A stretch of 64,000 bases of DNA from CAVVGZ01 sp963747965. Its GTDB lineage: Bacteria; Chloroflexota; Anaerolineae; Anaerolineales; Anaerolineaceae. The notes below the pieces were generated by a model that did no database searches, was not told the DNA's origin, and worked only from the letters and a program-made list of their open reading frames with translations. The stretch lies in contig CAVVGZ010000010.1 in NCBI GenBank assembly GCA_963747965.1, forward strand, positions 62,001 through 126,000, in the 5' to 3' direction. This document shows, piece by piece, positions 51,745 to 59,029 of the stretch (position 1 is its first letter; every line of letters starts with the position of its first letter). A program made the translations under genes and the position numbers.

Positions 51745-52853
51745 CCAGCACTAACCAGTTTCACTTTGCTATTTCTTGGCATTTTTTGTTTACCAAAACT
51801 GATTGCAGCTGGTATCAGAAGCAGCAGCAGTAAGAATCCCAATAACAAAAAAAACATTTTCCAGGGAGCCTCACCCCCCAATTCAGGAACCAGACCGCCC
51901 GGATTGTAACTGCTTTCTCCCAGGCCATAATTACTTGCCGAACTTTCTTCTCCCAGCGTAACAATCAGGTCCCGGCGCAATCCATCCCGCAATGCGGATG
52001 GAGAGGTGTAACTGATAATATATTCACTCCTCATCATACGGTTATATTTCTCATAGATTTTCTTCAATGAGATTTCATCATCTGCAAAGCCATACTCCCC
52101 GCCAGCTTCTTTCGCCAGGTGAACCAATGCCTTTTCATCAAGGGCGGTCACATTCCCTGTTCCTTGGTTTGGATCACCAAATCCAATTGTGGATATGGAT
52201 AATCCTTTTTGGCCAATAGCCATCATTACTTTTTCTGGTGTGTTTTTACTGCGATTATCCATTCCATCCGTTAACAAAATGATTGCCTTGCGACCAGGAA
52301 GCGGATTCAATATCTCCACTGCTTGCATTGCTCCATCATACATGGCGGTATCACCGGTTGCCTGGATTTTCTTGATTGAATTTTCAAGGGTGTTCTTATC
52401 CCCGGTGATTTCTTGAACATAACGCACATTGTCGCTGAAAGCAACGATGCCAGCCTGGTCATTTTCTCCCATCCTCCTTACATAGTCAGCCGCCACGATT
52501 TTTGCAATTTTCAATTTATTTCCGCTGAGCATGCTTCCAGAGGTGTCAATGGCTAAAATGGTGGTCAGTGGACCCACCTCCCCTTTTCCCAGGATCTTAT
52601 CTGGCTGAATTATCTGCTCATTCTCTGTGATTATCAGACCATCAGGGTCTATTGCAAGAGGCTCGCCAGCCGAATTGGTTATGGAGATGTATGCGGTGAC
52701 CACAGGAAATTGGGAGGTGTCCAATTGGGTAATCTTGATGATAGGATCCTCATCAGGAATTTGCTGAATTTCCTGGGGTAAAAGCAATCCTGTCGTAAGG
52801 ACAAAAAATACTGGGATTAGGAATAATAATAAAATCCGGTTATTTCTCGACAT
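51717..52853 (-). CDS. VWA-domain membrane protein of the ubiquitin-like operon
   Basis: A 378-residue protein, last gene of the operon. An N-terminal signal/anchor (residues 7-25) is followed by a b-rich segment and a von Willebrand A domain from about residue 97 with an intact metal site (DTSGS 103-107; TDGMD later). A second membrane span (FFLLLGFLLLLLLIPAAISF) precedes a basic tail of about 24 residues predicted to be cytoplasmic, ending KSSRVKLK. The UBL-E2 protein has the same last eight residues. The VWA domain would face outside, the tail the conjugation machinery. The tail lysines are possible targets or the octapeptide a docking site; both are hypotheses. It starts 3 bases after the FHA gene. 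Confidence 0.85.
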   Translation of the reverse strand: MSRNNRILLLFLIPVFFVLTTGLLLPQEIQQIPDEDPIIKITQLDTSQFPVVTAYISITNSAGEPLAIDPDGLIITENEQIIQPDKILGKGEVGPLTTILAIDTSGSMLSGNKLKIAKIVAADYVRRMGENDQAGIVAFSDNVRYVQEITGDKNTLENSIKKIQATGDTAMYDGAMQAVEILNPLPGRKAIILLTDGMDNRSKNTPEKVMMAIGQKGLSISTIGFGDPNQGTGNVTALDEKALVHLAKEAGGEYGFADDEISLKKIYEKYNRMMRSEYIISYTSPSALRDGLRRDLIVTLGEESSASNYGLGESSYNPGGLVPELGGEAPWKMFFLLLGFLLLLLLIPAAISFGKQKMPRNSKVKLVSAGKSSRVKLK

Positions 52854-52855
52854 AA

Positions 52856-53713
52856 TTACCTCTTCTCATGATAGACAAGCTCTGTATTTCCGACAAGAAT
52901 GGATTGCTTGTTTTTTAATTGGGCTATCTCTATTCGTTTCTTATCGATGAATGTCCCTGATAGGCTCATATCCTTGATTTTGAAATGAGAACCGTAACCC
53001 TTGATCATGGCATGCTGGGGGGCAATATCCGGATCCGGTAAAACCAACTCGGCTTTGAAAGCATCGCTGCCGATAAATACGCTGGGACTCTGCGGTTTCA
53101 GAAACTTATCAAGGATGAATTCCATCCCTTTTAATTTTCCACTTTTTACTTCCAGCCAGGCGCGCGAGAGCAAAAACACAATCAAAGCAGTGCAGACTCC
53201 AACCGATGCGCCGAGTAAGATCATCCCGGCGGCTTTTCCCAGGAGCGGATCATCCAATAATCCCCGGGCAGCAGAAAGTAGCAGCCCACCCAGTACTCCT
53301 CCAATCAAACCACCCAGCCCTCCTTTCCATAGTTGCGTTCCCCCGGTGATACCAGCCGCCAGGCCAATCATAAGGCCGAAAATTCCCCAACCAATTAAAC
53401 GTTCCAATTCCCCCCCACCAAGCACCTGGAATAAACCCTCAGCAATTGGAAGCCCAATGGCGCCTCCAGCCAGTCCTAGCAGCCCGGTTGAGAGGCAGGA
53501 ACGCAAGCCAAGAACCGGATTTCTGTTGAGGATTCCTTCGGCAAGGCCAATAAATACGCCAATGCTTAATCCTATCAATCCGCCCACTATTATTTCAGCA
53601 AGGTACAGGTTTGAGAAAAATGAAAGTCCAAGGATGTTACTGATTTGCCAGCCTATCAACCCCCCTATCGCTCCCAGGACACCATAATAAAATAAGCGCA
53701 TCAACCTACTCAT
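52856..53713 (-). CDS. FHA-domain membrane protein
   Basis: A 285-residue protein. Residues 1-190 are strongly hydrophobic and glycine-zipper rich (GGLIGWQI, GGLGGLIGGVLGGLLL), with about six spans. Residues 212-285 are an FHA fold (VFIGSDAFKAELVLPDPDIAPQHAMIKG, FKIKDMSLSGTFIDKKRI). The usual Gly-Arg, Ser-Arg and Asn positions that hold phosphothreonine read Gly-Ser, Pro-Gln and Ser-Gly, so phosphopeptide binding may be weak or lost. It overlaps the JAMM gene by 8 bases. It may tether the conjugation module to the membrane. Confidence 0.85.
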   Translation of the reverse strand: MSRLMRLFYYGVLGAIGGLIGWQISNILGLSFFSNLYLAEIIVGGLIGLSIGVFIGLAEGILNRNPVLGLRSCLSTGLLGLAGGAIGLPIAEGLFQVLGGGELERLIGWGIFGLMIGLAAGITGGTQLWKGGLGGLIGGVLGGLLLSAARGLLDDPLLGKAAGMILLGASVGVCTALIVFLLSRAWLEVKSGKLKGMEFILDKFLKPQSPSVFIGSDAFKAELVLPDPDIAPQHAMIKGYGSHFKIKDMSLSGTFIDKKRIEIAQLKNKQSILVGNTELVYHEKR

Positions 53714-54365
53714 ATATATCTCCTTGTGCTTGCAGGTTATTATGGGTTACCATATTCTTCCAGTGAACTACACTGCGGTCTTTTCCGTTTGTAAGCTCGT
53801 AAAAGCCATAATAATTTCGGGGATCAAGCAGGTTGTCCTTTTGGCGGATAAAAAATCCTCCGCTGCTTGAGAAAGGCTCAATTACAAGGGCAACCTGCCA
53901 TAATTCCGGGAAAAAATTTTCGTGCAGCCAGGTATCATATTCCGATAAGAAAACTCCCATCCGGGGGTGTGTATGGAACCAACCCAATACATCTTTGGTA
54001 GATAAGTGATCATAGACATAATTGAGTAAAGTAACCTGGCTATCTTGCGTGAAGGTAAGAAAGGCGTTCCCATGTATGATTTGCTGGGCGGGTAGGATTG
54101 TATCCACAACGATGAATTGATCCCCGCTGGCTCTATCGATACGGTATTTTCCCAGCAGCCATCCTCCAACTTCATTATTTAGATCTGTCCCTGAATGTGC
54201 GCAAAAACGGATGTACGCTTTCTGTGTCACAAAGATTGATACCGCCGGTTCATTTTGGGTGATCAATGTTTTAATTGGCTGCCATTTCAGTGCACGTTTA
54301 TAAGGAATTTGTGAACTGCGGTATAGACTTGTTTCATCCGTAATGATCCGTATCGGTGATGTCAT
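53706..54365 (-). CDS. JAMM/MPN (JAB) metallo-isopeptidase
   Basis: A 219-residue JAB-domain protein with a complete zinc site: Glu65 in NNEVGG, then His131, His133, Ser141 and Asp144 in GWFHTHPRMGVFLSEYD, the exact H-x-H-x7-S-x2-D spacing of Rpn11, CSN5 and AMSH. In ubiquitin systems these enzymes cut after the terminal glycine, processing precursors or removing the modifier. Here it could release the ubiquitin-like domain from the E2 fusion or remove it from targets. It lies 69 bases after the free ubiquitin-like gene and is coupled to FHA. Confidence 0.93.
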   Translation of the reverse strand: MTSPIRIITDETSLYRSSQIPYKRALKWQPIKTLITQNEPAVSIFVTQKAYIRFCAHSGTDLNNEVGGWLLGKYRIDRASGDQFIVVDTILPAQQIIHGNAFLTFTQDSQVTLLNYVYDHLSTKDVLGWFHTHPRMGVFLSEYDTWLHENFFPELWQVALVIEPFSSSGGFFIRQKDNLLDPRNYYGFYELTNGKDRSVVHWKNMVTHNNLQAQGDIYE

Positions 54366-54434
54366 ATAAGTGCACCTGGTTAGATTTTTTACCTTAGAAC
54401 TGGACAGATATCATATTCTTGTTGAACAAGGAAC

Positions 54435-54701
54435 CTACCCGGCTGTGATATCAGCAGTGATCATCAACCTGTCACCCTCCGGCACATTTGCCGAGGAGAG
54501 TGTCTCGGTTTCCTGTAATTCTCTGCCCAGGGCTTTGCTGTCCAGGCGATAGTTGATCGGTCGTCCATCTGGTCCAGTGGTAGGTAGTTCAAGTGTAGTG
54601 GCAAGCTCGGGAATTAATTCTTTCACTGGAATGTCATCCGGGACTTCGGCCGTTCGGCTGCCGCCGGAGGGAAGTACTAAGGTAATATTTTTGTCAGCCA
54701 T
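54435..54701 (-). CDS. Ubiquitin-like protein (YukD/EccD-like), free form
   Basis: An 88-residue b-grasp protein. ITLVLPSGGSRTAEVPDD, PVKELIPELATTL and the tail EGDRLMITADITAG give the strand-helix-strand order. It ends exactly at Gly88 (ITAG), with no residues to trim, so it is ready for activation as synthesised. It has Ala-Gly in place of the Gly-Gly of ubiquitin. About 60 of 88 residues match the N-terminal domain of the next upstream gene, with identical length and end. It is the presumed modifier of this system. GGAGA precedes the ATG. Confidence 0.88.
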   Translation of the reverse strand: MADKNITLVLPSGGSRTAEVPDDIPVKELIPELATTLELPTTGPDGRPINYRLDSKALGRELQETETLSSANVPEGDRLMITADITAG

Positions 54702-54745
54702 TTTGATCTCCTTTGTTTGTCTTGTCAGAATAATAAATTGCGGAA

Positions 54746-54783
54746 ATAACCTGTCCTACTTTAGTTTCACCCGGGAGGATTTT
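54746..54783. repeat. Repeat A2 at the 3' end of the UBL-E2 gene
   Basis: Matches 51707-51744 at ATAACCTG, ACTTTAGTTT and ACCCG with the same spacing, including bases beyond the stop codon (GRCAGGTTAT on the coding strand). The amino-acid identity of the two tails is therefore also a DNA-level repeat. Confidence 0.75.
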
Positions 54784-55604
54784 TTAACCTCAGCCGGTTT
54801 CTTGATTTTTATTCGCTCCGGTCTTAGCAATTCCCGCTTGTCCACAGGAAAGGCACTCGGATTTTTCTGCCTGTAAGAACGGCACCAGCGTGCCGCTTCC
54901 GGGTCCCACGGGAAAGGAGGTTGGGTTGGGTCATCATGAAAATTTTTGTACTGCAGCATTTCTCCCAACATGATCAGCAGCCGGTCTAACGATCGGCTGG
55001 CAGACCACCAGGCTGAATCAATGCACACACTTCCATTGAGATGGTTGATATTGGGATGCCAGATTGGCGTTAACCATTTCATCCCCGGCCAGCGTTGGGG
55101 ATATTGTCCATGCAGGTAAATCTCAACCTGATGATGTTCTCCAAATTTCGGTTTTCCCTTGCTATCCACTCCTATGATGCTCTTGCACCGGAAAGTAGCC
55201 ACATAACGCTCCGGGGGAATCCCGGGGCGTACATCCAGAGGTTTTACAGAAATCAGATCGCTTTGGGCTGCCAATTTCTCTATAAGCGAATAATCTGCTT
55301 TCAAACGGCGCATTCTCGGGCTTTGGTCAATGGGGGAGGATCCTGCAGTAATGTCCGCAGAAATCATCAGACGGTCCCCGCCTGGAACCCCGGCATTTGT
55401 CAGAGTCTCCTTTTCATCCAATTCCCTTCCCAGGGCTTTGCTGTCCAAACGGTAACCCATCGGGCGTCCATCCGGTCCAACTGTCGGCAGATTCAGGAGG
55501 GAGGTTAATTCAGCCACAAGCTCCCCTGCGGAAATATCATCTGGAATTTCTGCCCGGCGTGCTCCTCCATTTGGTAATACGACAGTCACTGAAATATCTG
55601 GCAT
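54756..55604 (-). CDS. Ubiquitin-like domain fused to an E2 conjugating enzyme
   Basis: A 282-residue fusion. Residues 1-88 are a ubiquitin-like domain ending ITAG at Gly88, followed by a linker (SSPIDQSPRMRR). Residues 105-245 are a UBC fold: PERYVATFRC, the HPN motif at 183-185 (WHPNIN), then NGSVCID with the candidate catalytic Cys194, and SAWWSASRSLDRLL matching the W-S-P-A helix. HPN before Cys at this spacing is the hallmark of eukaryotic E2s. The basic C-terminus ends KSSRVKLK, shared with the VWA protein. The internal Gly88 is a possible JAMM cleavage site. AGGAGG lies 5 bases upstream of the ATG, inside the RING gene's final codons. Confidence 0.92.
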   Translation of the reverse strand: MPDISVTVVLPNGGARRAEIPDDISAGELVAELTSLLNLPTVGPDGRPMGYRLDSKALGRELDEKETLTNAGVPGGDRLMISADITAGSSPIDQSPRMRRLKADYSLIEKLAAQSDLISVKPLDVRPGIPPERYVATFRCKSIIGVDSKGKPKFGEHHQVEIYLHGQYPQRWPGMKWLTPIWHPNINHLNGSVCIDSAWWSASRSLDRLLIMLGEMLQYKNFHDDPTQPPFPWDPEAARWCRSYRQKNPSAFPVDKRELLRPERIKIKKPAEVKKSSRVKLK

Positions 55605-55605
55605 C

Positions 55606-56031
55606 CTATCCTCCGGAAAAATTGCAAAACATCATTGCGTGTAAATGAGGCACCTGGCAGGTACCTGTCACTTCCCAGCAGCTTTTATGGTGGCAGCTGT
55701 GACAAACCGGGCAAATAACAACACCTTGAGGGTCATTAATTTCAACCATTTCCAGGCAGTACGGACAGCGGTGTTCAACTTTACCTACCAGACGTATCCC
55801 CGGTTTTTTCTTACCCGTCTTCCGCAGAAAAGCTGCCGGCAAGATTGCCCGAAACCCATTTTTTTTATTTGTTTCGCTTCTTTGGATTTTCAGGGCAGGG
55901 AGCGCCTCTTTCGCGATTAACAGTTTCCCGGGGGCAGGGTTCTTGGAATTTTTTCCGGATTTTTCAGGGAATAATCCTTTGGAGGCATCTTCCTGCTTCT
56001 TATTGGTTGTTTTCCGGTTTATTTTGTCCAC
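55606..56031 (-). CDS. RING-finger protein, candidate E3
   Basis: A 141-residue protein (154 if a TTG at 56070 is used; the GTG at 56031 is preferred to limit overlap with the upstream gene, but neither has a good ribosome site). The first two thirds are basic and low in predicted structure. The C-terminal 50 residues form a cross-brace zinc motif: CPYC, CPVC, C-HH-x2-C-W, then C and a His in place of the last Cys (TGTCQVPHLH). HH-x2-CW-x4-G-x-C is the pattern of bacterial RING fingers. It sits directly between the membrane protein and the E2, as expected of a partner ligase. The terminal Gly-Gly is a by-product of the downstream ribosome site. Confidence 0.8.
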   Translation of the reverse strand: MDKINRKTTNKKQEDASKGLFPEKSGKNSKNPAPGKLLIAKEALPALKIQRSETNKKNGFRAILPAAFLRKTGKKKPGIRLVGKVEHRCPYCLEMVEINDPQGVVICPVCHSCHHKSCWEVTGTCQVPHLHAMMFCNFSGG

Positions 56032-56578
56032 CCCTGTTGTCCATTGGACCAGGGTTTCCTGAATAATCAATGAAATCAGATTGAATGGGCAGTTTTATTT
56101 TTTGTGGTTCCTGAGATTTGGTATCTTTTCTTTCGGGCTCACCTTTTAGGCGTTGGCTGATCACCCTCCAAATCAACATGGTTGACAGGATGGTCAATCC
56201 GCCCAACAATATCTGCCAAAGCCCGTCCCAATTTATCGTATTGGACGGAGAATAATGGAAGCCGATTTTCCCACCTGAAAAATAATCAAGAAATAATAAA
56301 CTGATCATCAGGCATAACCATGCACTGAGCCATGCCAACAAACCGGTTTGTTTCCGAAAGATCCACCTTGTAAATAGAGCTGCGGCAACCCCTATTCCAG
56401 TTACAACTGCGATCTTCATCGCAATACCAGGAACTACCAGGGTCCAATCCAGGAATTGTCCCAATCCCCAGGCAATTGCCAGTGTCACCAGGAAAACTAG
56501 AATCAGTTTTCCCAGCAGGGAAAACAGCTGCCCAAATACCCCCCTTACCCAACTTGTAAACCGTGCCAGGATTTGCAT
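56000..56578 (-). CDS. Four-helix membrane protein of the ubiquitin-like operon
   Basis: A 192-residue membrane protein with hydrophobic spans at about 20-44, 47-74, 80-101 and 118-141, followed by a charged cytoplasmic tail (KGEPERKDTKSQEPQKIKLP...). I recognise no family. It begins 3 bases after the E1 stop and its end overlaps the RING gene, so it is an integral part of the operon. It may localise the conjugation complex to the membrane together with the FHA and VWA proteins, or it may be a substrate. Confidence 0.75.
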   Translation of the reverse strand: MQILARFTSWVRGVFGQLFSLLGKLILVFLVTLAIAWGLGQFLDWTLVVPGIAMKIAVVTGIGVAAALFTRWIFRKQTGLLAWLSAWLCLMISLLFLDYFSGGKIGFHYSPSNTINWDGLWQILLGGLTILSTMLIWRVISQRLKGEPERKDTKSQEPQKIKLPIQSDFIDYSGNPGPMDNRGGQNKPENNQ

Positions 56579-56581
56579 GAT

Positions 56582-58231
56582 TTAATCATCCAGCAGTGAA
56601 ATTCTGGACTTTCCGGATTGCATCGGATGATCATCTTCAACAAGTTCCTCGCCCAGCCGAATCTTGGGGTCTGCCAGGCTGCTTTCATTCAGTTCGGTTT
56701 TTTTGAAATGATTAAAGTGGAGAGTCTCAGATAGTGTGCCTGATAATTCATAAAAGCGGTATTCCTCTGCATTATATGCCTTCATAATGTGAAGCGGCGG
56801 AATGCCGATACTGGCCAAAGTACGTTGCAGAAATGATTCACTTCCGGTAATAGAATGAGTCATTTGAATTACCCGCAGATTTCCACAAACCGGGCAATGC
56901 GCTCCCTGATAGCTCACATGGGAGATCGGTTTTAATACATGATCGATTGTTTTACACTGCTGGCATTCCAGGGTCAGGATTAGTTCCTGGTCCAATTCCA
57001 ATACACCATCAGGACCGAGATCCTGGCGGACAATCTCGTAAATTTTCTCCAGGGTGGTTTGATTTACATCCAGGGGCAGTTCCAGGATATCTCCATAATT
57101 CCAATGGCTTTCACAATCCTCACGTGCCTGGTACGAGCTGGTATACATTTCATTCGTCATACCATTAAACCGGACAACTTTGCCGGCTTCCACGGGCATA
57201 TTGTGAATGATTTTTAATGCCTCCTGGGCTTGCATTGCCCCGATGATGGAGGCAATTGTTGGTGTCGTTGGGACTTTTCCCAGGAGAATATTTTCACGTG
57301 CCAGTAATGGGCATGAGTAACGCAGCGACAGGTCACGCCTGGCTTGCTCGGTAAGCGTACATTCGAAGCATGCTCCCTTACCCGGAATAAATACACGTAC
57401 CAATCCTAAAAACTCCTGGATTGCTCCATCGACCCAGGGCTTGTTCATCCAGTAGCAAAAGCGGTTGACTGCCAACCTGGCTTCCCGATTATCCAGGCAC
57501 CCAATCACAACATCCATTCGTCGGATGACGCCCAATCCCAATTCGGAGGTGATATCGCCATGAAAATACTGGATGTTCACCGCCGGATTCAGTTCCTTGA
57601 CACGCGCTGCAGCAACTTCAGCTTTTTGACGTCCTTCATCGGATTCCCGGAACAGCACTGAACGGCTTAGATTTGCCATCTCAATGGTATCAAAGTCAAC
57701 AACAAAGATATTGCCAACCCCCATCAATGCCAGGTTTTTGAGAACTTCGTTGCCGAGGGCACCGGCTCCTACCACCAGGACCCTGGCAGATTCAACTTTT
57801 TCACGCTCCCACCATGAGATTAATTTAAATGTTCCCAGTCGATCTTTTCGTAAATTCGGGATTATTAACGGTTTATCGAATTCTATAGGCAGGCGCCTGG
57901 GGCCGCTGACTGGTTCGGCATTTTTTGTCTGAATCCGTATCGGCTGTGAATCCGAATCACCATATGCCAGCTTCCTGGATTCAGTCAGGTTTTTCGGACT
58001 TATCTGGCCGACAAACCAGCCGACGCCATGCCGGCTTTCGATCAGGTCATGTTCAGCCAGGATTTTTAATGCCTCCCTCAACGTTGACCGGCTTATTCCA
58101 AATTCTCTGATCAATTCCCGTTCGGTGGGCAGTTGGGTTCTGGCTGGATAGGTACCATCCAGGATAAATGTGGCAATTTTTCCAGCAACATCATCCGTAA
58201 GGGATCTTCGAGGTCCAATTTTGATGTTCAA
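56582..58231 (-). CDS. E1-like activating enzyme with N-terminal GntR DNA-binding domain
   Basis: A 549-residue fusion. Residues 8-76 are a GntR winged helix (PTERELIREFGISRSTLREALKILAEHDLI). Residues 145-345 are an adenylation domain strikingly like human UBA3/UBA2: VLVVGAGALGNEVLKNLAL (ATP Gly loop 155-160), VVDFDTIEMANLSRSVLFR, GRQKAEVAAARV, GCLDNREAR and ACFECT. Cys307 (RYSCPLL) matches the catalytic Cys position, and VPTTPTIASIIGAMQAQEALK the following helix. A zinc ribbon (C423, C426, C446, C449) and a C-terminal b-grasp-like region complete it. It starts at TTG 58231. The GntR part may bind the palindrome in its own promoter. An E1 fused to a transcription factor is most unusual. Confidence 0.92.
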   Translation of the reverse strand: MNIKIGPRRSLTDDVAGKIATFILDGTYPARTQLPTERELIREFGISRSTLREALKILAEHDLIESRHGVGWFVGQISPKNLTESRKLAYGDSDSQPIRIQTKNAEPVSGPRRLPIEFDKPLIIPNLRKDRLGTFKLISWWEREKVESARVLVVGAGALGNEVLKNLALMGVGNIFVVDFDTIEMANLSRSVLFRESDEGRQKAEVAAARVKELNPAVNIQYFHGDITSELGLGVIRRMDVVIGCLDNREARLAVNRFCYWMNKPWVDGAIQEFLGLVRVFIPGKGACFECTLTEQARRDLSLRYSCPLLARENILLGKVPTTPTIASIIGAMQAQEALKIIHNMPVEAGKVVRFNGMTNEMYTSSYQAREDCESHWNYGDILELPLDVNQTTLEKIYEIVRQDLGPDGVLELDQELILTLECQQCKTIDHVLKPISHVSYQGAHCPVCGNLRVIQMTHSITGSESFLQRTLASIGIPPLHIMKAYNAEEYRFYELSGTLSETLHFNHFKKTELNESSLADPKIRLGEELVEDDHPMQSGKSRISLLDD

Positions 58232-58247
58232 ATTATCCGCCTGGTAT

Positions 58248-58298
58248 TGTGGTCTGACATCTATACCACATTATAGGGTCCTTTTCTGTTCGTGTCAA
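58248..58298 (-). promoter_or_regulatory. Perfect-consensus promoter and operator of the ubiquitin-like operon
   Basis: Reading leftward, TTGACA (58298-58293), a 17-base spacer and TATAAT (58275-58270): both hexamers are exact consensus. Just past the -10, over the expected start site, lies TGTGGT-N11-ACCACA (58270-58248), nested with TGGTAT-N15-ATACCA. Strong promoter plus start-site operator implies tight repression, plausibly by the GntR domain of the first gene product. Confidence 0.85.
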
Positions 58299-58375
58299 CA
58301 ATTTTTAAGGTTGCTGTGAACAAACAACTTCTCAGGCGTTTAATAAGAGTGCAAAACCCCTGTCAATCAATTCGC

Positions 58376-58403
58376 TTGACAGATATTTCTATTATGGTAT
58401 ACT
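58376..58403 (+). promoter_or_regulatory. Promoter of the fmdB-csoR-osmC unit
   Basis: TTGACA (58376-58381), a 16-base spacer and TATACT (58398-58403) lie 32 bases before fmdB, facing away from the ubiquitin-like operon promoter. Confidence 0.75.
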
Positions 58404-58434
58404 CCCCTATACTATATACGATGAGGTATTAACG

Positions 58435-58644
58435 ATGCCCCTTTATGAATATCAATGCCATTCATGCGACAACAAATTTGAGAAAATGGTTTCCTTTTCA
58501 GCTATCCAGCAAAACCCGGAATGTCCAAACTGCCACAGCAAGGAGACACAAAAGATGATTTCCATCTTTGCCACTGGCGGCTCATCACAATACGGCACCA
58601 TAAGCTCATCCGGTAACTGTTCATCAACTGGTCGATTCACCTGA
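58435..58644 (+). CDS. FmdB family zinc-ribbon protein
   Basis: A 69-residue protein. MPLYEYQCHSCDNKFEKM and ECPNCHSKETQKMIS form the paired CxxC zinc ribbon of the FmdB/regulatory zinc-ribbon family, followed by a Ser/Gly-rich tail. The function in bacteria is unsettled (originally noted near formamidase genes). It is the first gene of a plus-strand unit with csoR and osmC. Confidence 0.9.
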   Translation: MPLYEYQCHSCDNKFEKMVSFSAIQQNPECPNCHSKETQKMISIFATGGSSQYGTISSSGNCSSTGRFT

Positions 58645-58714
58645 GGATAGTATTTTGTGAGCTGCGGGTCAGTTCAGGTTAAAAATATTAGGGAGATGAA
58701 TAAGGCGGTATCAA

Positions 58715-58990
58715 ATGAATTTTGATAACCAAAAATCCAGGGATAGCATTCTGCAGAGATTGCGAAGAATTGAAGGCCAGGTACGCGGTGTCCAGAATAT
58801 GATCCAGGAAGATCGCAGTTGTGAGGACATTATCCAGCAGATGACATCAATCCGTGCTGCTGTTAACAGCGCCAGTATTTACCTGCTGCAGGAACATGCG
58901 GTTGAGTGCCTGCTGAATAAAGAATCCGATCGTAAGGATCGCGAGGAATTTGTCCATAGTCTTTCAGCCCTTTTCGGAAAAATTCCCTGA
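58715..58990 (+). CDS. CsoR/RcnR family metal- or persulfide-sensing repressor
   Basis: A 91-residue all-helical repressor. LQRLRRIEGQVRGVQNMI, RSCEDIIQQM (first Cys, residue 36), and EHAVECLL (His61, Cys65) give the C-H-C set found in copper-sensing CsoR. The basic first helix binds DNA. No copper ATPase or chaperone gene is adjacent; an OsmC peroxidase follows, which hints at sulfur or oxidative signals instead. Ligand unresolved. Confidence 0.9.
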   Translation: MNFDNQKSRDSILQRLRRIEGQVRGVQNMIQEDRSCEDIIQQMTSIRAAVNSASIYLLQEHAVECLLNKESDRKDREEFVHSLSALFGKIP

Positions 58991-59029
58991 TATTTACAAA
59001 ATCAGGAATATATTAAAAAGGAAAAATTG

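Noticed and set aside
54435..55604. YukD-like domains as part of a type VII secretion system
   Set aside because: No EssC/EccC ATPase, WXG100 protein or EccB/EccE gene is present, whereas E1, E2 and JAMM partners are.
55606..55640. RING protein ends in Gly-Gly, like a ubiquitin-type modifier
   Set aside because: The two Gly codons are the GGAGGA that serves as ribosome site for the UBL-E2 gene. The protein has no b-grasp fold, so the Gly-Gly is a by-product.
51717..58231. CBASS-linked Bil operon
   Set aside because: No cyclic nucleotide synthase or effector gene flanks the unit, and RING, GntR, FHA and VWA parts are not features of the Bil set. A defence role stays possible but is not shown.
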